64,000 nt of DNA from Promicromonosporaceae bacterium (GCA_009783295.1 WRHK01000015.1:1-64000), one strand, 5' to 3'. Shown: positions 48,910-57,438, numbered from the stretch's first letter. Numbers and translations: made by a program. The notes: generated from the sequence alone by a model not told the origin.

Positions 48910-49349
48910 TATTGGAAGAGGCGCGTCATCGTGCGACGCCGATGTCGGGCGGCCCAGGCGCCCACAGCAGCGCCGAGCAGCCCTCCCAGCCCGTTGAGCA
49001 GCACGTCCTGGAGCGTCGAGACCCGCCCGGGGATCCACAGCTGCGCCGTCTCGATCGCCCCGGACAGCGCGAACCCGGCCCCGACGACGGCGAGCACCAC
49101 CCACCGCAGAGCCCAGCGCCGGCGCGCGTCGCCGAGCAGCACGACGCCGAGCACACCGAACGGCACGAACATCACCACGTTGGAGACCGCCTCGAGCACG
49201 TCGACCGTGGTGTGCACGCCGAGGCGGGCCAGGGCATGGACGGTGGCCGTCGCCCAGCCGGGCACCGAGGTGCGCGGCAGCTGGGGCCACAGGGTCAGGG
49301 CCAGCACGGCCGCGAGATAGAGGGCGAAGAACCACCGCAGCCAGCGCAC
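48909..49349 (-). CDS. VanZ family membrane protein
   Basis: A 146-residue protein with four hydrophobic helices. The VanZ block TAQLWIPGRVSTLQDVLLNG with the following GG is clear, and SNVVMFVPFGVLG is the usual helix 2. VanZ proteins are linked to teicoplanin resistance in one system but mostly have no known role. GTG 49349 is chosen because TACCGT ends 6 bases upstream, a leaderless arrangement. The stop touches the padR operator. CTCTATCTCGCG inside the gene (49311-49322 on the opposite strand) matches the core of the 20-bp array. Confidence 0.85.
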   Translation of the reverse strand: MRWLRWFFALYLAAVLALTLWPQLPRTSVPGWATATVHALARLGVHTTVDVLEAVSNVVMFVPFGVLGVVLLGDARRRWALRWVVLAVVGAGFALSGAIETAQLWIPGRVSTLQDVLLNGLGGLLGAAVGAWAARHRRRTMTRLFQ

Positions 49350-49366
49350 GGAGGAACGGTAGCGGG

Positions 49367-49388
49367 GGTCTCGACAAGCTCGACCGCC
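49367..49388 (+). repeat. GTCTCGACAAGCTCGACC repeat, intergenic copy
   Basis: The 18-mer is identical to that in the nuclease-helicase gene at 45021-45038. It lies between the VanZ start and the end of the AraC gene. Confidence 0.75.
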
Positions 49389-49436
49389 AGAGGCGCGCTC
49401 AGCCGCCAGAGGCAGGTTCAGCCGCCCCAAGGGACC

Positions 49437-50387
49437 TCACCCGCCCGCCGCGCGCGCCCCCCGCCGCCACGCGAGCGGCGTCGTCCCGTGCCATGTCCGG
49501 AACCGCCGCGTCAGGTACGCGGCGTCCCGGAACCCGGTCCGCCCGGCGATCACGCCGAGCGGCAGGTCCGTCTCGGCCAGCAGCCGCCGCGCCTCCGCCA
49601 TGCGCCGCTCGGTGAGCCAGTCGAGCACGGTGCGGCCGGTGCGCTCGCGCATCACGGTGGTCAGGTGCCCGGCGGTGTACCCGAGCTCGCGCGCCACGGA
49701 CGCCGTCGAGACCGGCTCGGCGAACCGTTCCTCGACCACGGCGAGCACGCGCCGCACCAGCGGGTCCGACGTCGGCGCAGGCTCCGCCGCACCCGGCGGG
49801 ACCAGCCGCGCCACCTCCACGAGCACGCGCGTCAGCAGCGCGCGGGCGGCGTCGGCGGCGCCCACGCGGGTGGGGTCGAGGGTCTCCTCGCGCAGGTCCT
49901 CGAGCAGCGCGACCCAGGCCGCCTCGCGCGACGGCGGCACGGGCAGCCGGCCCACCGACCCGAACGCGGCCAGCAGCGGGTGCGTGGCCCACGCGACCGG
50001 GCCCACGCCGGCGAGCGCGGGCACGGCGTCGGGCACGAACGACACCGCCCAGGCGCGGCTCTCGGCGGGGTGCGGCGCGCCGACCCCGATCACGTGGCCC
50101 GGCGCCAGGGTCACCACCTCGCCCTCCCGCAGAGTGACGGCCTCGCCGTCGACCACGACGTCGCCGCCGCCGCGCTCGACGTAGAGCAGCAGGTGGAAGT
50201 CGTGGGCGTGGCGGCGGTCGGGCAGCTCGGCGCCCTCCACGTGGGCTCCGTCCCACCGGGCGACGACGACGGGCGGACGGCCGGGGGCGCCGTCGAACCG
50301 GTAGACGGGGGTGCCGTCGGCCCGCACCGCGCGCAGGCGGGTGGCCGTGCCGCGCACGCCCCGCACCCCGCCCGACGAACGTGCCAT
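49437..50387 (-). CDS. AraC family transcriptional regulator
   Basis: A 316-residue regulator. The N-terminal cupin-type sensor (about 25-120) has HAHDFHLLLYVERGGGDVVV and LAPGHVIGVGAPHPAESRAW. The C-terminal AraC DNA-binding domain (about 215-310) shows VSTASVARELGYTAGHLTTV and LPLGVIAGRTGFRDAAYLTR. ATG 50387 is preferred; GTG 50393 would add two residues. It diverges from a methyltransferase gene by 102 bp and could regulate it. The inducer is unknown. Confidence 0.9.
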   Translation of the reverse strand: MARSSGGVRGVRGTATRLRAVRADGTPVYRFDGAPGRPPVVVARWDGAHVEGAELPDRRHAHDFHLLLYVERGGGDVVVDGEAVTLREGEVVTLAPGHVIGVGAPHPAESRAWAVSFVPDAVPALAGVGPVAWATHPLLAAFGSVGRLPVPPSREAAWVALLEDLREETLDPTRVGAADAARALLTRVLVEVARLVPPGAAEPAPTSDPLVRRVLAVVEERFAEPVSTASVARELGYTAGHLTTVMRERTGRTVLDWLTERRMAEARRLLAETDLPLGVIAGRTGFRDAAYLTRRFRTWHGTTPLAWRRGARAAGG

Positions 50388-50489
50388 CCTCACCGACTTC
50401 CGTCCTGTCCCGGGCTGCGCCGAGCCCGCACGCTGGGACTCGGAAACCCCTCCCGGGTATCGAGGCGAGGGTACGACGGAAGGACAACC

Positions 50490-51224
50490 ATGAGCGACAC
50501 GACCCAGGTCAGGCTGCTCGACGACCCGGTCGCCGGCGAGCGCGAGTTCCTCCCCGGCTCCGGCAAGGCGAGCCTCATGTGGAGCTACGACCTCATGACC
50601 GGCGTGATGGGCATCGGCAAGCCGCTCGACGCCCTGGTGCGCACGGCCGGGATCGCCGCGGGCGACCGCGTGCTCGACATCGGCGCCGGCACCGGCAACC
50701 TCACGCTGCGCGCGGCGGCCGCGGGCGGCGTCGTGACGGGGCTCGACCCGGACCGCGGGGCGCTCACGCGCGCGGCCCGCAAGGCCCGGCGGCGCCGGCT
50801 GGGCGTCACGCTGGTGCGCGGCTACGCCGACCACCTCCCCGCCGACGACGGCTCCCTCGACCACGTGATCAGCTCGTTCGCGCTGCACCACGTCCCCACG
50901 GAGCAGAAGCAGCGGATGGCGGCGGAGATCCTGCGGGTGCTGCGCCCGGGCGGCCGGGTCACGATCCTGGACTTCGCCCAGCCGGACGCGCCCGAGGGCG
51001 ACGGGCACGAGGGCCACGACCACGACGACCACGACCACAAGCACGGCTCCGGCGGCGGCTGGTTCGCCCGGCGGCAGGCGTCCATGGCGTACGTCGCCGA
51101 CAACCTCGACCACGGCGTCGCGCGCCTGCTCGAGGGCGCCGGGCTCGTGGCCGTCTCCGAGCAGCCCGGCAAGGCGGTGCACGGCCGCGTCCCGGTCGCG
51201 ACAGTGCAGGCGCGCAAGCGGTAG
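50490..51224 (+). CDS. Class I SAM-dependent methyltransferase with His-rich insert
   Basis: A 244-residue enzyme. Motif I is VLDIGAGTGNLTLRAA, motif II-like VVTGLDPD, and motif IV SFALHHVPTEQKQRM; the UbiE/COQ5-like pattern includes LRVLRPGGRVTILDF. Between the catalytic core and the C-terminal helix lies GHEGHDHDDHDHKHG, six His in 15 residues, which could bind Zn, Ni or Cu. The substrate is unknown. GGAAGG lies 6 bases upstream of the ATG. Confidence 0.88.
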   Translation: MSDTTQVRLLDDPVAGEREFLPGSGKASLMWSYDLMTGVMGIGKPLDALVRTAGIAAGDRVLDIGAGTGNLTLRAAAAGGVVTGLDPDRGALTRAARKARRRRLGVTLVRGYADHLPADDGSLDHVISSFALHHVPTEQKQRMAAEILRVLRPGGRVTILDFAQPDAPEGDGHEGHDHDDHDHKHGSGGGWFARRQASMAYVADNLDHGVARLLEGAGLVAVSEQPGKAVHGRVPVATVQARKR

Positions 51225-51236
51225 CCCCTGCTCGCC

Positions 51237-51311
51237 GGATCAGGTCGGTGGCCCGGGATCGGATCGGCAGCTCGCACCTACCGACTTGATCCCGAACCGC
51301 CGACCCGATGG
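51237..51311. repeat. Direct-then-inverted array with 19-bp period
   Basis: Two direct 15-mers, GGATCAGGTCGGTGG (51237) and GGATCGGATCGGCAG (51256), are 19 bp apart. Two inverted copies, CTACCGACTTGATCC (51278) and CCGCCGACCCGATGG (51297), are also 19 bp apart. The sequence is unrelated to the 20-bp family, but the architecture is the same. Confidence 0.75.
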
Positions 51312-51367
51312 CCCGGGCCGAGCCGGCCGAGCCGAGCCGGGCCGGCCGGGCACGAGCCCCGCGCGCG

Positions 51368-51379
51368 TAGCCTGGCTCC
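51368..51379 (+). promoter_or_regulatory. Putative leaderless promoter -10
   Basis: TAGCCT (51368-51373) ends 6 bases before GTG 51380; no Shine-Dalgarno is present. Confidence 0.4.
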
Positions 51380-52462
51380 GTGCTGCCTCCGTTCGGGTCC
51401 GACAACTACGCCCCCACCCACCCCGAGGTCCTCGCCGCGATCGCCGACGCCAACGACGGGTACGCCGTCGCCTACGGCTCCGACCCGTGGACCGACCGGC
51501 TGAGCCACCGCGTCGAGGAGCTCTTCGGGCCGGGCGCCACGGCGTTCCCCGTGCTCAACGGCACGGGCGCGAACGTGGTCTCGCTCATGGCGACCACGTC
51601 GCGGTGGTCAGGGGTGGTCGCGTCCGACGTCGCGCACGCGCACACGGACGAGAACGGCGCCCCGGAGCGCGTCGGCGGCCTCAAGCTGCTGACGCGCCCG
51701 GCCACGGACGGCCGCCTCGAGATCGCCGACGTCGCCTCCTGGGCCGGCGAGCTGGGCGACGTGCACCGCGCCCAGCCCGCCGTGCTCACGCTGACGCAGG
51801 CCACCGAGCTCGGCACCGTGTACTCGGTGGAGCAGCTCGCGGAGCTCACCGAGGTGGCCCACGGGATGGGCATGGCCGTGCACGTCGACGGGTCGCGCCT
51901 GGCCAACGCCGCCGCGTTCCTGGGCGTCGAGCTGCGGGCGCTCACCAGCGACGTCGGCGTCGACGTCGTCTCCCTCGGCTCCGCGAAGAACGGCGGCCTG
52001 CTGGGCGAGGCCGTCGTCGTCCTGTCGCCCGACGACGCCCCCACGCCCCGGGCGGCCGACGTGCGGCGGGCCGCCGCGGAGGCCATCCCCTACCTGCGCA
52101 AGTCGACGATGCAGCTCGCCTCCAAGACGCGGTACGTGAGCGCGCAGCTGCTCGCGATGTTCGGCGACTCCGACCTGTGGCGCCGCAACGCCACCGCCGC
52201 GAACGCCGCCGCGCAGCGGCTGCGCGCGGGCGTCGAGGCGATGGGTGGCGACGTCGTGCGGGTCACGCGGCCCACGGAGTCCAACGCGGTGTTCGCGACG
52301 CTCCCCTACGCCGCTGCCGACCGCCTGCGCACCCAGACCCGCTTCTACAACTGGGCCGACGGCGAGACGCCGGAGCGCGTCGAGGTGCGGTGGATGTGCT
52401 CGTGGGCCACCACGGAGAGCGACGTCGGAGCGTTCCTCGCGGCCCTGGACACCGCTCTCTGA
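51380..52462 (+). CDS. Low-specificity threonine aldolase (PLP)
   Basis: A 360-residue fold-type I PLP enzyme. FGSDNYAPTHPEVLAAI is the typical start, LNGTGANVVSLMATTSRW holds the cofactor ring, VHVDGSRLANAAAFL contains the PLP-binding Asp, and Lys203 in SLGSAKNGGLLG forms the Schiff base. It should cleave threonine or allo-threonine to glycine and acetaldehyde. The length is normal. The GTG start is supported by the family start and a leaderless-type -10. Confidence 0.92.
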   Translation: MLPPFGSDNYAPTHPEVLAAIADANDGYAVAYGSDPWTDRLSHRVEELFGPGATAFPVLNGTGANVVSLMATTSRWSGVVASDVAHAHTDENGAPERVGGLKLLTRPATDGRLEIADVASWAGELGDVHRAQPAVLTLTQATELGTVYSVEQLAELTEVAHGMGMAVHVDGSRLANAAAFLGVELRALTSDVGVDVVSLGSAKNGGLLGEAVVVLSPDDAPTPRAADVRRAAAEAIPYLRKSTMQLASKTRYVSAQLLAMFGDSDLWRRNATAANAAAQRLRAGVEAMGGDVVRVTRPTESNAVFATLPYAAADRLRTQTRFYNWADGETPERVEVRWMCSWATTESDVGAFLAALDTAL

Positions 52463-52504
52463 GACCGTGACCGGCCCCGTTTCGACGGAGCAGGTCACCG
52501 GCGC

Positions 52505-52517
52505 TACGGTCGGCACC
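52505..52517 (+). promoter_or_regulatory. Putative leaderless promoter -10
   Basis: TACGGT (52505-52510) ends exactly 7 bases before ATG 52518. Confidence 0.42.
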
Positions 52518-52952
52518 ATGAGCAGCAACAGCCACACGGCGACCGCCTCGACCTTCGTCGCCGAGACCCCTGAGCGCGTGTGGGCAGCGCTGCTCCACCC
52601 GGGCGCGCGGTGGATGCTGGGCGCCAACATCGAGACGGACTTCCAGGTGGGGAGCCCTGTCACGTTCGAGGGCCACTTCTTCGGGCGCCAGTTCGAGGAC
52701 CACGGCACGGTGCTCGAGTTCGAGCCCCAGCGCCTCATGCACTTCACGCACTTCTCGCCCCTGTCGGGCCTCGAGGACGTGCCCGAGAACTACCACGACA
52801 TCCGCATCACGCTCGAGGCCGCCGAGGGCGGGACCACCGTGAGCATCGTGCAGGGCAACATCGACACGGCCGAGCACGCGGCGAACAGCACCCACCAGTG
52901 GGCGCAGGCGCTCGCCACGCTCTCGCACGCCGACGGCGGTCGTCGGCACTGA
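52518..52952 (+). CDS. SRPBCC (START/Bet v1-like) domain protein
   Basis: A 144-residue protein of the AHSA1/SRPBCC class: FVAETPERVWAALLHPGARW, GSPVTFEGHFFGRQFEDHG, FEPQRLMHFTHFSPLSGLED and the C-terminal helix THQWAQALATLSH. Such proteins bind hydrophobic ligands in a cavity; the ligand is unknown. Its stop overlaps the next start (TGATG), so the GH3 lipoprotein is translationally coupled to it. Confidence 0.88.
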   Translation: MSSNSHTATASTFVAETPERVWAALLHPGARWMLGANIETDFQVGSPVTFEGHFFGRQFEDHGTVLEFEPQRLMHFTHFSPLSGLEDVPENYHDIRITLEAAEGGTTVSIVQGNIDTAEHAANSTHQWAQALATLSHADGGRRH

Positions 52953-54232
52953 TGTCCGCGCGCCGGTGGCTGAGCCGCCCCGGCCGAGCGGGGGTGGCTG
53001 CGACCGCCGCGCTCGTGCTGGTGATGGCGGCTGCCTGCAACGGCCCGGCGCACCCGTCCCCGACGGCGGGCCCGCCCATCGAGTCGGGCAGCACCCCGGC
53101 CGCGTCCCCGACCCCGAGCCCCAGCCCGACGACGACGCCGTCGCCGTCGCCCACCCCCACGCCGTCGCCGACCCCCACCCCGACGAAGTCCGCGACGAAG
53201 CCCCCCACCCAGGCCGCCGGCCCCCTGGCGGGCTGGACCGTGGAGCAGAAGGTGGGCCAGCTGCTCATGGTGGGCCTGCCGCTCAAGGGCTCGCGCGACG
53301 CGACCGCCGACCTGATCACGAACCGCCACGTCGGCGGGGTGTTCCTCAAGGGCCGCACGGAGGCGGGCGTGGGCCCGGTACGCAACCTCGTGAACGCGTA
53401 CGACGCGCTCGACCACGACCCGGCTCCCCTGCTGGTCGCCACCGACCAGGAGGGCGGCGAGGTGCAGGTGCTGGGCGGCGCCGGCTTCTCCACGATCCCG
53501 GCGGCCACGGCGCAGGTCGGCATGGCGGACCTCACCGGGCAGGCCACCGGCTGGGGCCAGCAGCTCCACGCGGCGGGCGTGACGGTGAACCTCGCGCCGG
53601 TCGCCGACCTGGTCCCCGCCTCGCTGGGCGCCGGCAACGCCCCCATCGGGCACTTCGACCGCAACTACGGCAACACGCCCTCCTCGGTCGAGGCCGGGGC
53701 GGGGGCGTTCGCGGCCGGGATGCGGGCGGCCGGCGTCGTGCCCACGTTCAAGCACTTCCCCGGCCTCGGCCGCGTCACCGCCAACACGGACACCACGGCG
53801 GGCGTCCACGACACCGTGACCGGCCCGTCCGACCCGTCCGTCGGTATCTTCCGCCAGGTCGTCGCCGACGCGTCGTCAGGCAAGGGCCCGCAGCCCTGGG
53901 TCATGATGTCGACGGCGATCTACGACCGGATCGACCCCACGCTCCCGGCGGCGTTCTCGCCCGCGGCCGTCGGCCTGCTGCGGCACACGGTCGGGTTCAC
54001 GGGCATCGTGATCACGGACGACGTCTCCGCCGCCAAGCAGGTCCAGGCGTGGTCCCCCGGCGAGCGCGCCGTGATGGCCGTCGAGGCGGGCGTCGACATC
54101 GTCCTCGCGAGCGCCGACCCGGCCCAGGCGAACCAGATGGCCGACGCCCTGGTGGCCAAGGCGAAGACCGACCCGGCGTTCGCCGCGAAGGTGGACGCGG
54201 CGGCCGCGAAGGTGGTCGCGGCCAAGGGGTGA
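52952..54232 (+). CDS. GH3 family lipoprotein, NagZ/LpqI-like, atypical active-site loop
   Basis: A 426-residue lipoprotein: signal peptide with MAAAC (Cys29), a Pro/Thr/Ser-rich spacer (about 35-88) and a single GH3 barrel. WTVEQKVGQLLMVGLP, TDQEGGEVQVL and KHFPGLGRVTANTDTT follow the NagZ pattern, and IVITDDVSA carries the nucleophile Asp. NagZ enzymes use an Asp-His pair in this loop (D-S/T-H); here the position reads DTT, and a His occurs only later in VHD. A beta-N-acetylglucosaminidase role in wall recycling is likely but not proven. Confidence 0.85.
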   Translation: MSARRWLSRPGRAGVAATAALVLVMAAACNGPAHPSPTAGPPIESGSTPAASPTPSPSPTTTPSPSPTPTPSPTPTPTKSATKPPTQAAGPLAGWTVEQKVGQLLMVGLPLKGSRDATADLITNRHVGGVFLKGRTEAGVGPVRNLVNAYDALDHDPAPLLVATDQEGGEVQVLGGAGFSTIPAATAQVGMADLTGQATGWGQQLHAAGVTVNLAPVADLVPASLGAGNAPIGHFDRNYGNTPSSVEAGAGAFAAGMRAAGVVPTFKHFPGLGRVTANTDTTAGVHDTVTGPSDPSVGIFRQVVADASSGKGPQPWVMMSTAIYDRIDPTLPAAFSPAAVGLLRHTVGFTGIVITDDVSAAKQVQAWSPGERAVMAVEAGVDIVLASADPAQANQMADALVAKAKTDPAFAAKVDAAAAKVVAAKG

Positions 54233-54243
54233 TTCCATGAGGC

Positions 54244-54975
54244 ATGGGACGGTCCTCCGGAACGCTTCTCGCCTCCTACCTGCGGGGTCAGGTGGCGGCG
54301 CTCGGTGCCGCGGAGGCGGCCCTCGCCGCGGGTGAGCCCGACGGCGTCCACGACGCCCGCGTCGCCACCCGCCGCCTGCGCGTGGCTCTCGGCGAGTTCC
54401 CGCGCCTGCTCCCGCTCGACGACGCCGCCGTCACCTCCGCCCGCGAGCGCCTGCGCGCCTGGGGGCAGGACCTGGCCCCGGCGCGCGACCTCGAGGTCCA
54501 GCTGACCGCGCTCGACGCCATGCCGGACGTGCGAGACCGTGCCCACGCGGTGCTGGGCCCGCGGCTCGACGCGGCCCGGAGGATCGCGATCGCGCAGCTG
54601 GCCAAGCCGGACCACCTGCGGCTCCGCGCGGACCTGGAGGCGCTGGCCGCGACGCCGCCGCTCACGGCGAAGGCCGGACGGCGGCGGCACGAGGAGCTGC
54701 CGCGCGGGCTGCGCCGGGCCGAGCGCCGGGTGCTGCGCCGTGAGCGGGCCGCCCTCACGGTGCCGCCCGGCCCGTCGGGGGACGAGGCGCAGCACGACGT
54801 CCGCAAGGCGGCGCGGCGCGCCCGGTACGCGGCGGAGGTCGTGGCCCAGGGCACGGGCCGCCGGGCGCGGGAGGCGGCCGAGGTCGGCGAGCGCTACCGG
54901 GCGATGCAGGACGTGCTGGGCGCCGCCCACGACGAGGCCGTGCTGCGGCGCACGCTCATCGAGCTGCGCGGTTGA
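54244..54975 (+). CDS. CHAD domain protein
   Basis: A 243-residue all-helical protein with conserved histidines and many arginines: GVHDARVATRRLRVALGEF, WGQDLAPARDLEVQLTAL, AQHDVRKAARRARYAAEVV and RYRAMQDVLGAAHDEAVL. CHAD domains bind polyphosphate through this basic surface and often accompany CYTH phosphatases; none is adjacent. The final 20 bp overlap the converging oligopeptidase gene. It follows the GH3 lipoprotein by 11 bp and may share its transcript. Confidence 0.9.
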   Translation: MGRSSGTLLASYLRGQVAALGAAEAALAAGEPDGVHDARVATRRLRVALGEFPRLLPLDDAAVTSARERLRAWGQDLAPARDLEVQLTALDAMPDVRDRAHAVLGPRLDAARRIAIAQLAKPDHLRLRADLEALAATPPLTAKAGRRRHEELPRGLRRAERRVLRRERAALTVPPGPSGDEAQHDVRKAARRARYAAEVVAQGTGRRAREAAEVGERYRAMQDVLGAAHDEAVLRRTLIELRG

Positions 54976-57061
54976 GCAGCACGTCGAGCAGCCAGGCGTT
55001 CTCCTCCGCGATCTGGGTCCAGCGGGCGTACCGCCCGGACACGCCGCCGTGCCCGGCGGACATCTCGATGCGCAGCAGCGCGGGCGCCCCGGCGGCGCGC
55101 AGCCGCGCCACCCACTTGGCGGGCTCGACGTAGAGCACGCGCGTGTCGTGGAACGACGTCGTCGCGAGGATGCGGGGGTGGCCGGAGGCGTCGTCGGGCA
55201 CGTTCTCGTAGGGCGAGTAGCCCTTCATGTACGCGTAGACGCCGGCGTCGTGGAGCGGGTCGCCCCACTCCTCCCACTCGGTGACGGTGAGCGGGAGCGA
55301 CGGGTCGAGGATCGAGGTGAGCGGGTCGACGAACGGCACGGCGGCGTGGATGCCGGCGAACAGCCTGGGCGCCAGGTTCGCGACGGCGCCCATGAGCAGC
55401 CCGCCCGCCGACCCGCCCTCGGCGGCCAGCCGGTCGGGGGTGGTCCACCCGGTGTCGACCAGGTGCTGCGCCGCCGCCACGAAGTCCGTGAAGGTGTGCT
55501 GCTTGGCGAGCATCTTGCCGTCGTCGTACCAGCGGCGGCCCAGCTCGCCGCCGCCGCGCACGTGGGCGACCGCGAAGACGACGCCCCGGTCCAGCAGCGA
55601 CAGCCGGGGCACGGAGAACCAGGGGTCGAGCGAGTACTCGTAGGCGCCGTACCCGTACAACAGCGTCGGGGCGGGCGCGCTCTCGCGGGCGCCGCGCCTC
55701 CACACGAGCGACACGGGCACGCGCTCGCCGTCGGGCGCGACCGCCCACTCGCGGCGCTGCTCGTACTCGCCCGGGTCGTAGCCGCCCAGCACGGGCCGGC
55801 GCTTGCGCAGCACGGTCTCGCCGGTGGCGAGCACGTAGTCGTGCAGCGACGGCGGCGACACGAACGACTCGTGCTGCACGCGGATCATCGGCTGGCCGGC
55901 CTCGGGGCACACGCCCAGCTGCACGGTCTCGAGCGCCTCCCCGAACGACACCTCGGTCCACTGGTCGAGCGCCCCCACCGCGGCCACCGCGATGCGCGGC
56001 GTCGCGTCCTGGCGGTAGCTGAGCACCACGTGCGTGGCGAGGGCGTCCACGCCCTCCAGCCGCACGTCGTCGCGGTGCGGCACGACGACGGTCGCCGCGG
56101 CCGGGTCGAGCGGCGCGTCCCCGGGCACGTCGGTGAGCACCACGGTGAAGTTGGGGGCGCCGTCGTCGTGCAGCACCAGCAGCCGCTCCCCGAGGCCCGG
56201 CAGGGTCACGGGCTCGACGGAGTACTCGACGCCCTCGCGGCGCGCCCACACCACGCGCGGGGTCGCGGTCGGGTCGGCGGCCGGCACCAGGCGCACCTCG
56301 GAGGTGAGCTTCGAGGCGACCTCCAGCACCACCCAGCGCTGCGACCGGTCCAGGCCCACGCCCACCCAGAACCGCTCGTCGGGCTCCTCGAGCACCAGCA
56401 CGTCGTCCGCGGCGGGCGTGCCGAGCCGGTGGCGCCAGACGCGGTAGGGGCGCCAGGCGTCGTCGACGGTCGTGTAGAACACGTGCTCGCCGTCGGGCGT
56501 GAGGGCGACGCCGGGCGACGTCTCCTCGACGACGTCGGGCAGGTCGGCACCCGTGGTCAGGTCGCGGAACCGCAGCCGGTAGCGCTCGTCGCCCTGCGTG
56601 TCGGACTGGTAGGCGAGCACGCGGCCGTCGGCGGTGACGTCGGTGCCGCCGAGCGCGAAGAACTCGTGGCCCTCGGCGAGCAGGTTCTCGTCGAGCAGCA
56701 CCACCTCGCCGTCGGGCACGCCGTCGAGCGCGGGCGGCTCCCAGCCGTCGGCGCCGGCTGCGACGCGGGCGTGGATCGGGTACTGCGAGCCCTCGACCGT
56801 GCGCGTGTAGTACCACCAGCCGCCCAGGCGGGTGGGCACCGTGAGATCCGTCTCCTGCGTGCGGCCCTTGATCTCCTGGAAGAGCGCGTCGCGCAGCGGC
56901 GCCAGGCGCTCCAGCTGCGCGCGGGTCCACGCGTCCTGCGCCTCGAGGTGCGCGACGACGGCCGGGTCGTCCGCGTCACGCAGCCACTCGTAGTCGTCGA
57001 CGACGACGTCGCCGTGGTGGGTGCGGGTGGCGGGACGCTTGGGCGTCAGGGGCGCGGGCAC
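54956..57061 (-). CDS. ptrB: Oligopeptidase B-type prolyl oligopeptidase family serine protease
   Basis: A 701-residue cytosolic S9 peptidase. An N-terminal beta-propeller (about 60-420) caps a C-terminal alpha/beta hydrolase domain. The triad is visible: Ser551 in EGGSAGGLLMG, Asp639 in FHDTRVLYVEPAKW and His671 in SAGHGGVSGR. VYAYMKGYSPYENV and the GGGELGRRWYDDGK block are typical of oligopeptidase B, which cuts small peptides after Arg or Lys. GTG 57061 lies 6 bases after a TAGCCT -10 (57073-57068), suggesting a leaderless mRNA. Confidence 0.94.
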   Translation of the reverse strand: MPAPLTPKRPATRTHHGDVVVDDYEWLRDADDPAVVAHLEAQDAWTRAQLERLAPLRDALFQEIKGRTQETDLTVPTRLGGWWYYTRTVEGSQYPIHARVAAGADGWEPPALDGVPDGEVVLLDENLLAEGHEFFALGGTDVTADGRVLAYQSDTQGDERYRLRFRDLTTGADLPDVVEETSPGVALTPDGEHVFYTTVDDAWRPYRVWRHRLGTPAADDVLVLEEPDERFWVGVGLDRSQRWVVLEVASKLTSEVRLVPAADPTATPRVVWARREGVEYSVEPVTLPGLGERLLVLHDDGAPNFTVVLTDVPGDAPLDPAAATVVVPHRDDVRLEGVDALATHVVLSYRQDATPRIAVAAVGALDQWTEVSFGEALETVQLGVCPEAGQPMIRVQHESFVSPPSLHDYVLATGETVLRKRRPVLGGYDPGEYEQRREWAVAPDGERVPVSLVWRRGARESAPAPTLLYGYGAYEYSLDPWFSVPRLSLLDRGVVFAVAHVRGGGELGRRWYDDGKMLAKQHTFTDFVAAAQHLVDTGWTTPDRLAAEGGSAGGLLMGAVANLAPRLFAGIHAAVPFVDPLTSILDPSLPLTVTEWEEWGDPLHDAGVYAYMKGYSPYENVPDDASGHPRILATTSFHDTRVLYVEPAKWVARLRAAGAPALLRIEMSAGHGGVSGRYARWTQIAEENAWLLDVLLNRAAR

Positions 57062-57095
57062 AGCCGCAGGCTACGCGGCCGGGTGGTGAAACAGT

Positions 57096-57137
57096 GGACG
57101 GCCTGGCTCCCTCGCCGTTGAAGGAGCCGGGCCGTCC
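57096..57137. terminator. Long hairpin upstream of csp
   Basis: GGACGGCCTGGCTCC (57096-57110) pairs with GGAGCCGGGCCGTCC (57123-57137), with one wobble and a 12-base loop. No gene is transcribed into it, so it may be a leader structure or end a small RNA. Confidence 0.5.
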
Positions 57138-57177
57138 GCTTCGCGGGAGAACATAGCGGCACCCCCAGAGCCGAGAA

Positions 57178-57193
57178 TGTGGCCCAGGTCACA
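57178..57193. promoter_or_regulatory. Crp/GlxR-like binding site
   Basis: TGTGGCCCAGGTCACA matches TGTGA-N6-TCACA at nine of ten defined positions and lies about 270 bp upstream of csp. Confidence 0.4.
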
Positions 57194-57417
57194 ATGGAGG
57201 GATCGTGACGAGACTGTGACCATCACTGCACGCCACCTGAGGACTCAGCGCGTGAAGGGGTAGCGCCATGCGGAGCGGTCGCGTAGCGTTCTGCTTCGTT
57301 GCAGTGCCTCGGTTGTCCCGGACGGTCTCCGTCCCGCGCCGAGGGTCGCGCAGAAGATGTGCGCGGCCCGACGCGAACCTTGTTCTACCAAGAGTTGACG
57401 ACGAACACCGTGATGCG

Positions 57418-57438
57418 CGACCTCGACGTTCGAGGTCG
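57418..57438 (+). promoter_or_regulatory. Hairpin directly upstream of the csp ribosome-binding site
   Basis: CGACCTCGA and TCGAGGTCG form a perfect 9-bp stem with a CGT loop. It ends about 10 bases before GAAGGAG, so its stability could modulate translation. Confidence 0.5.
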
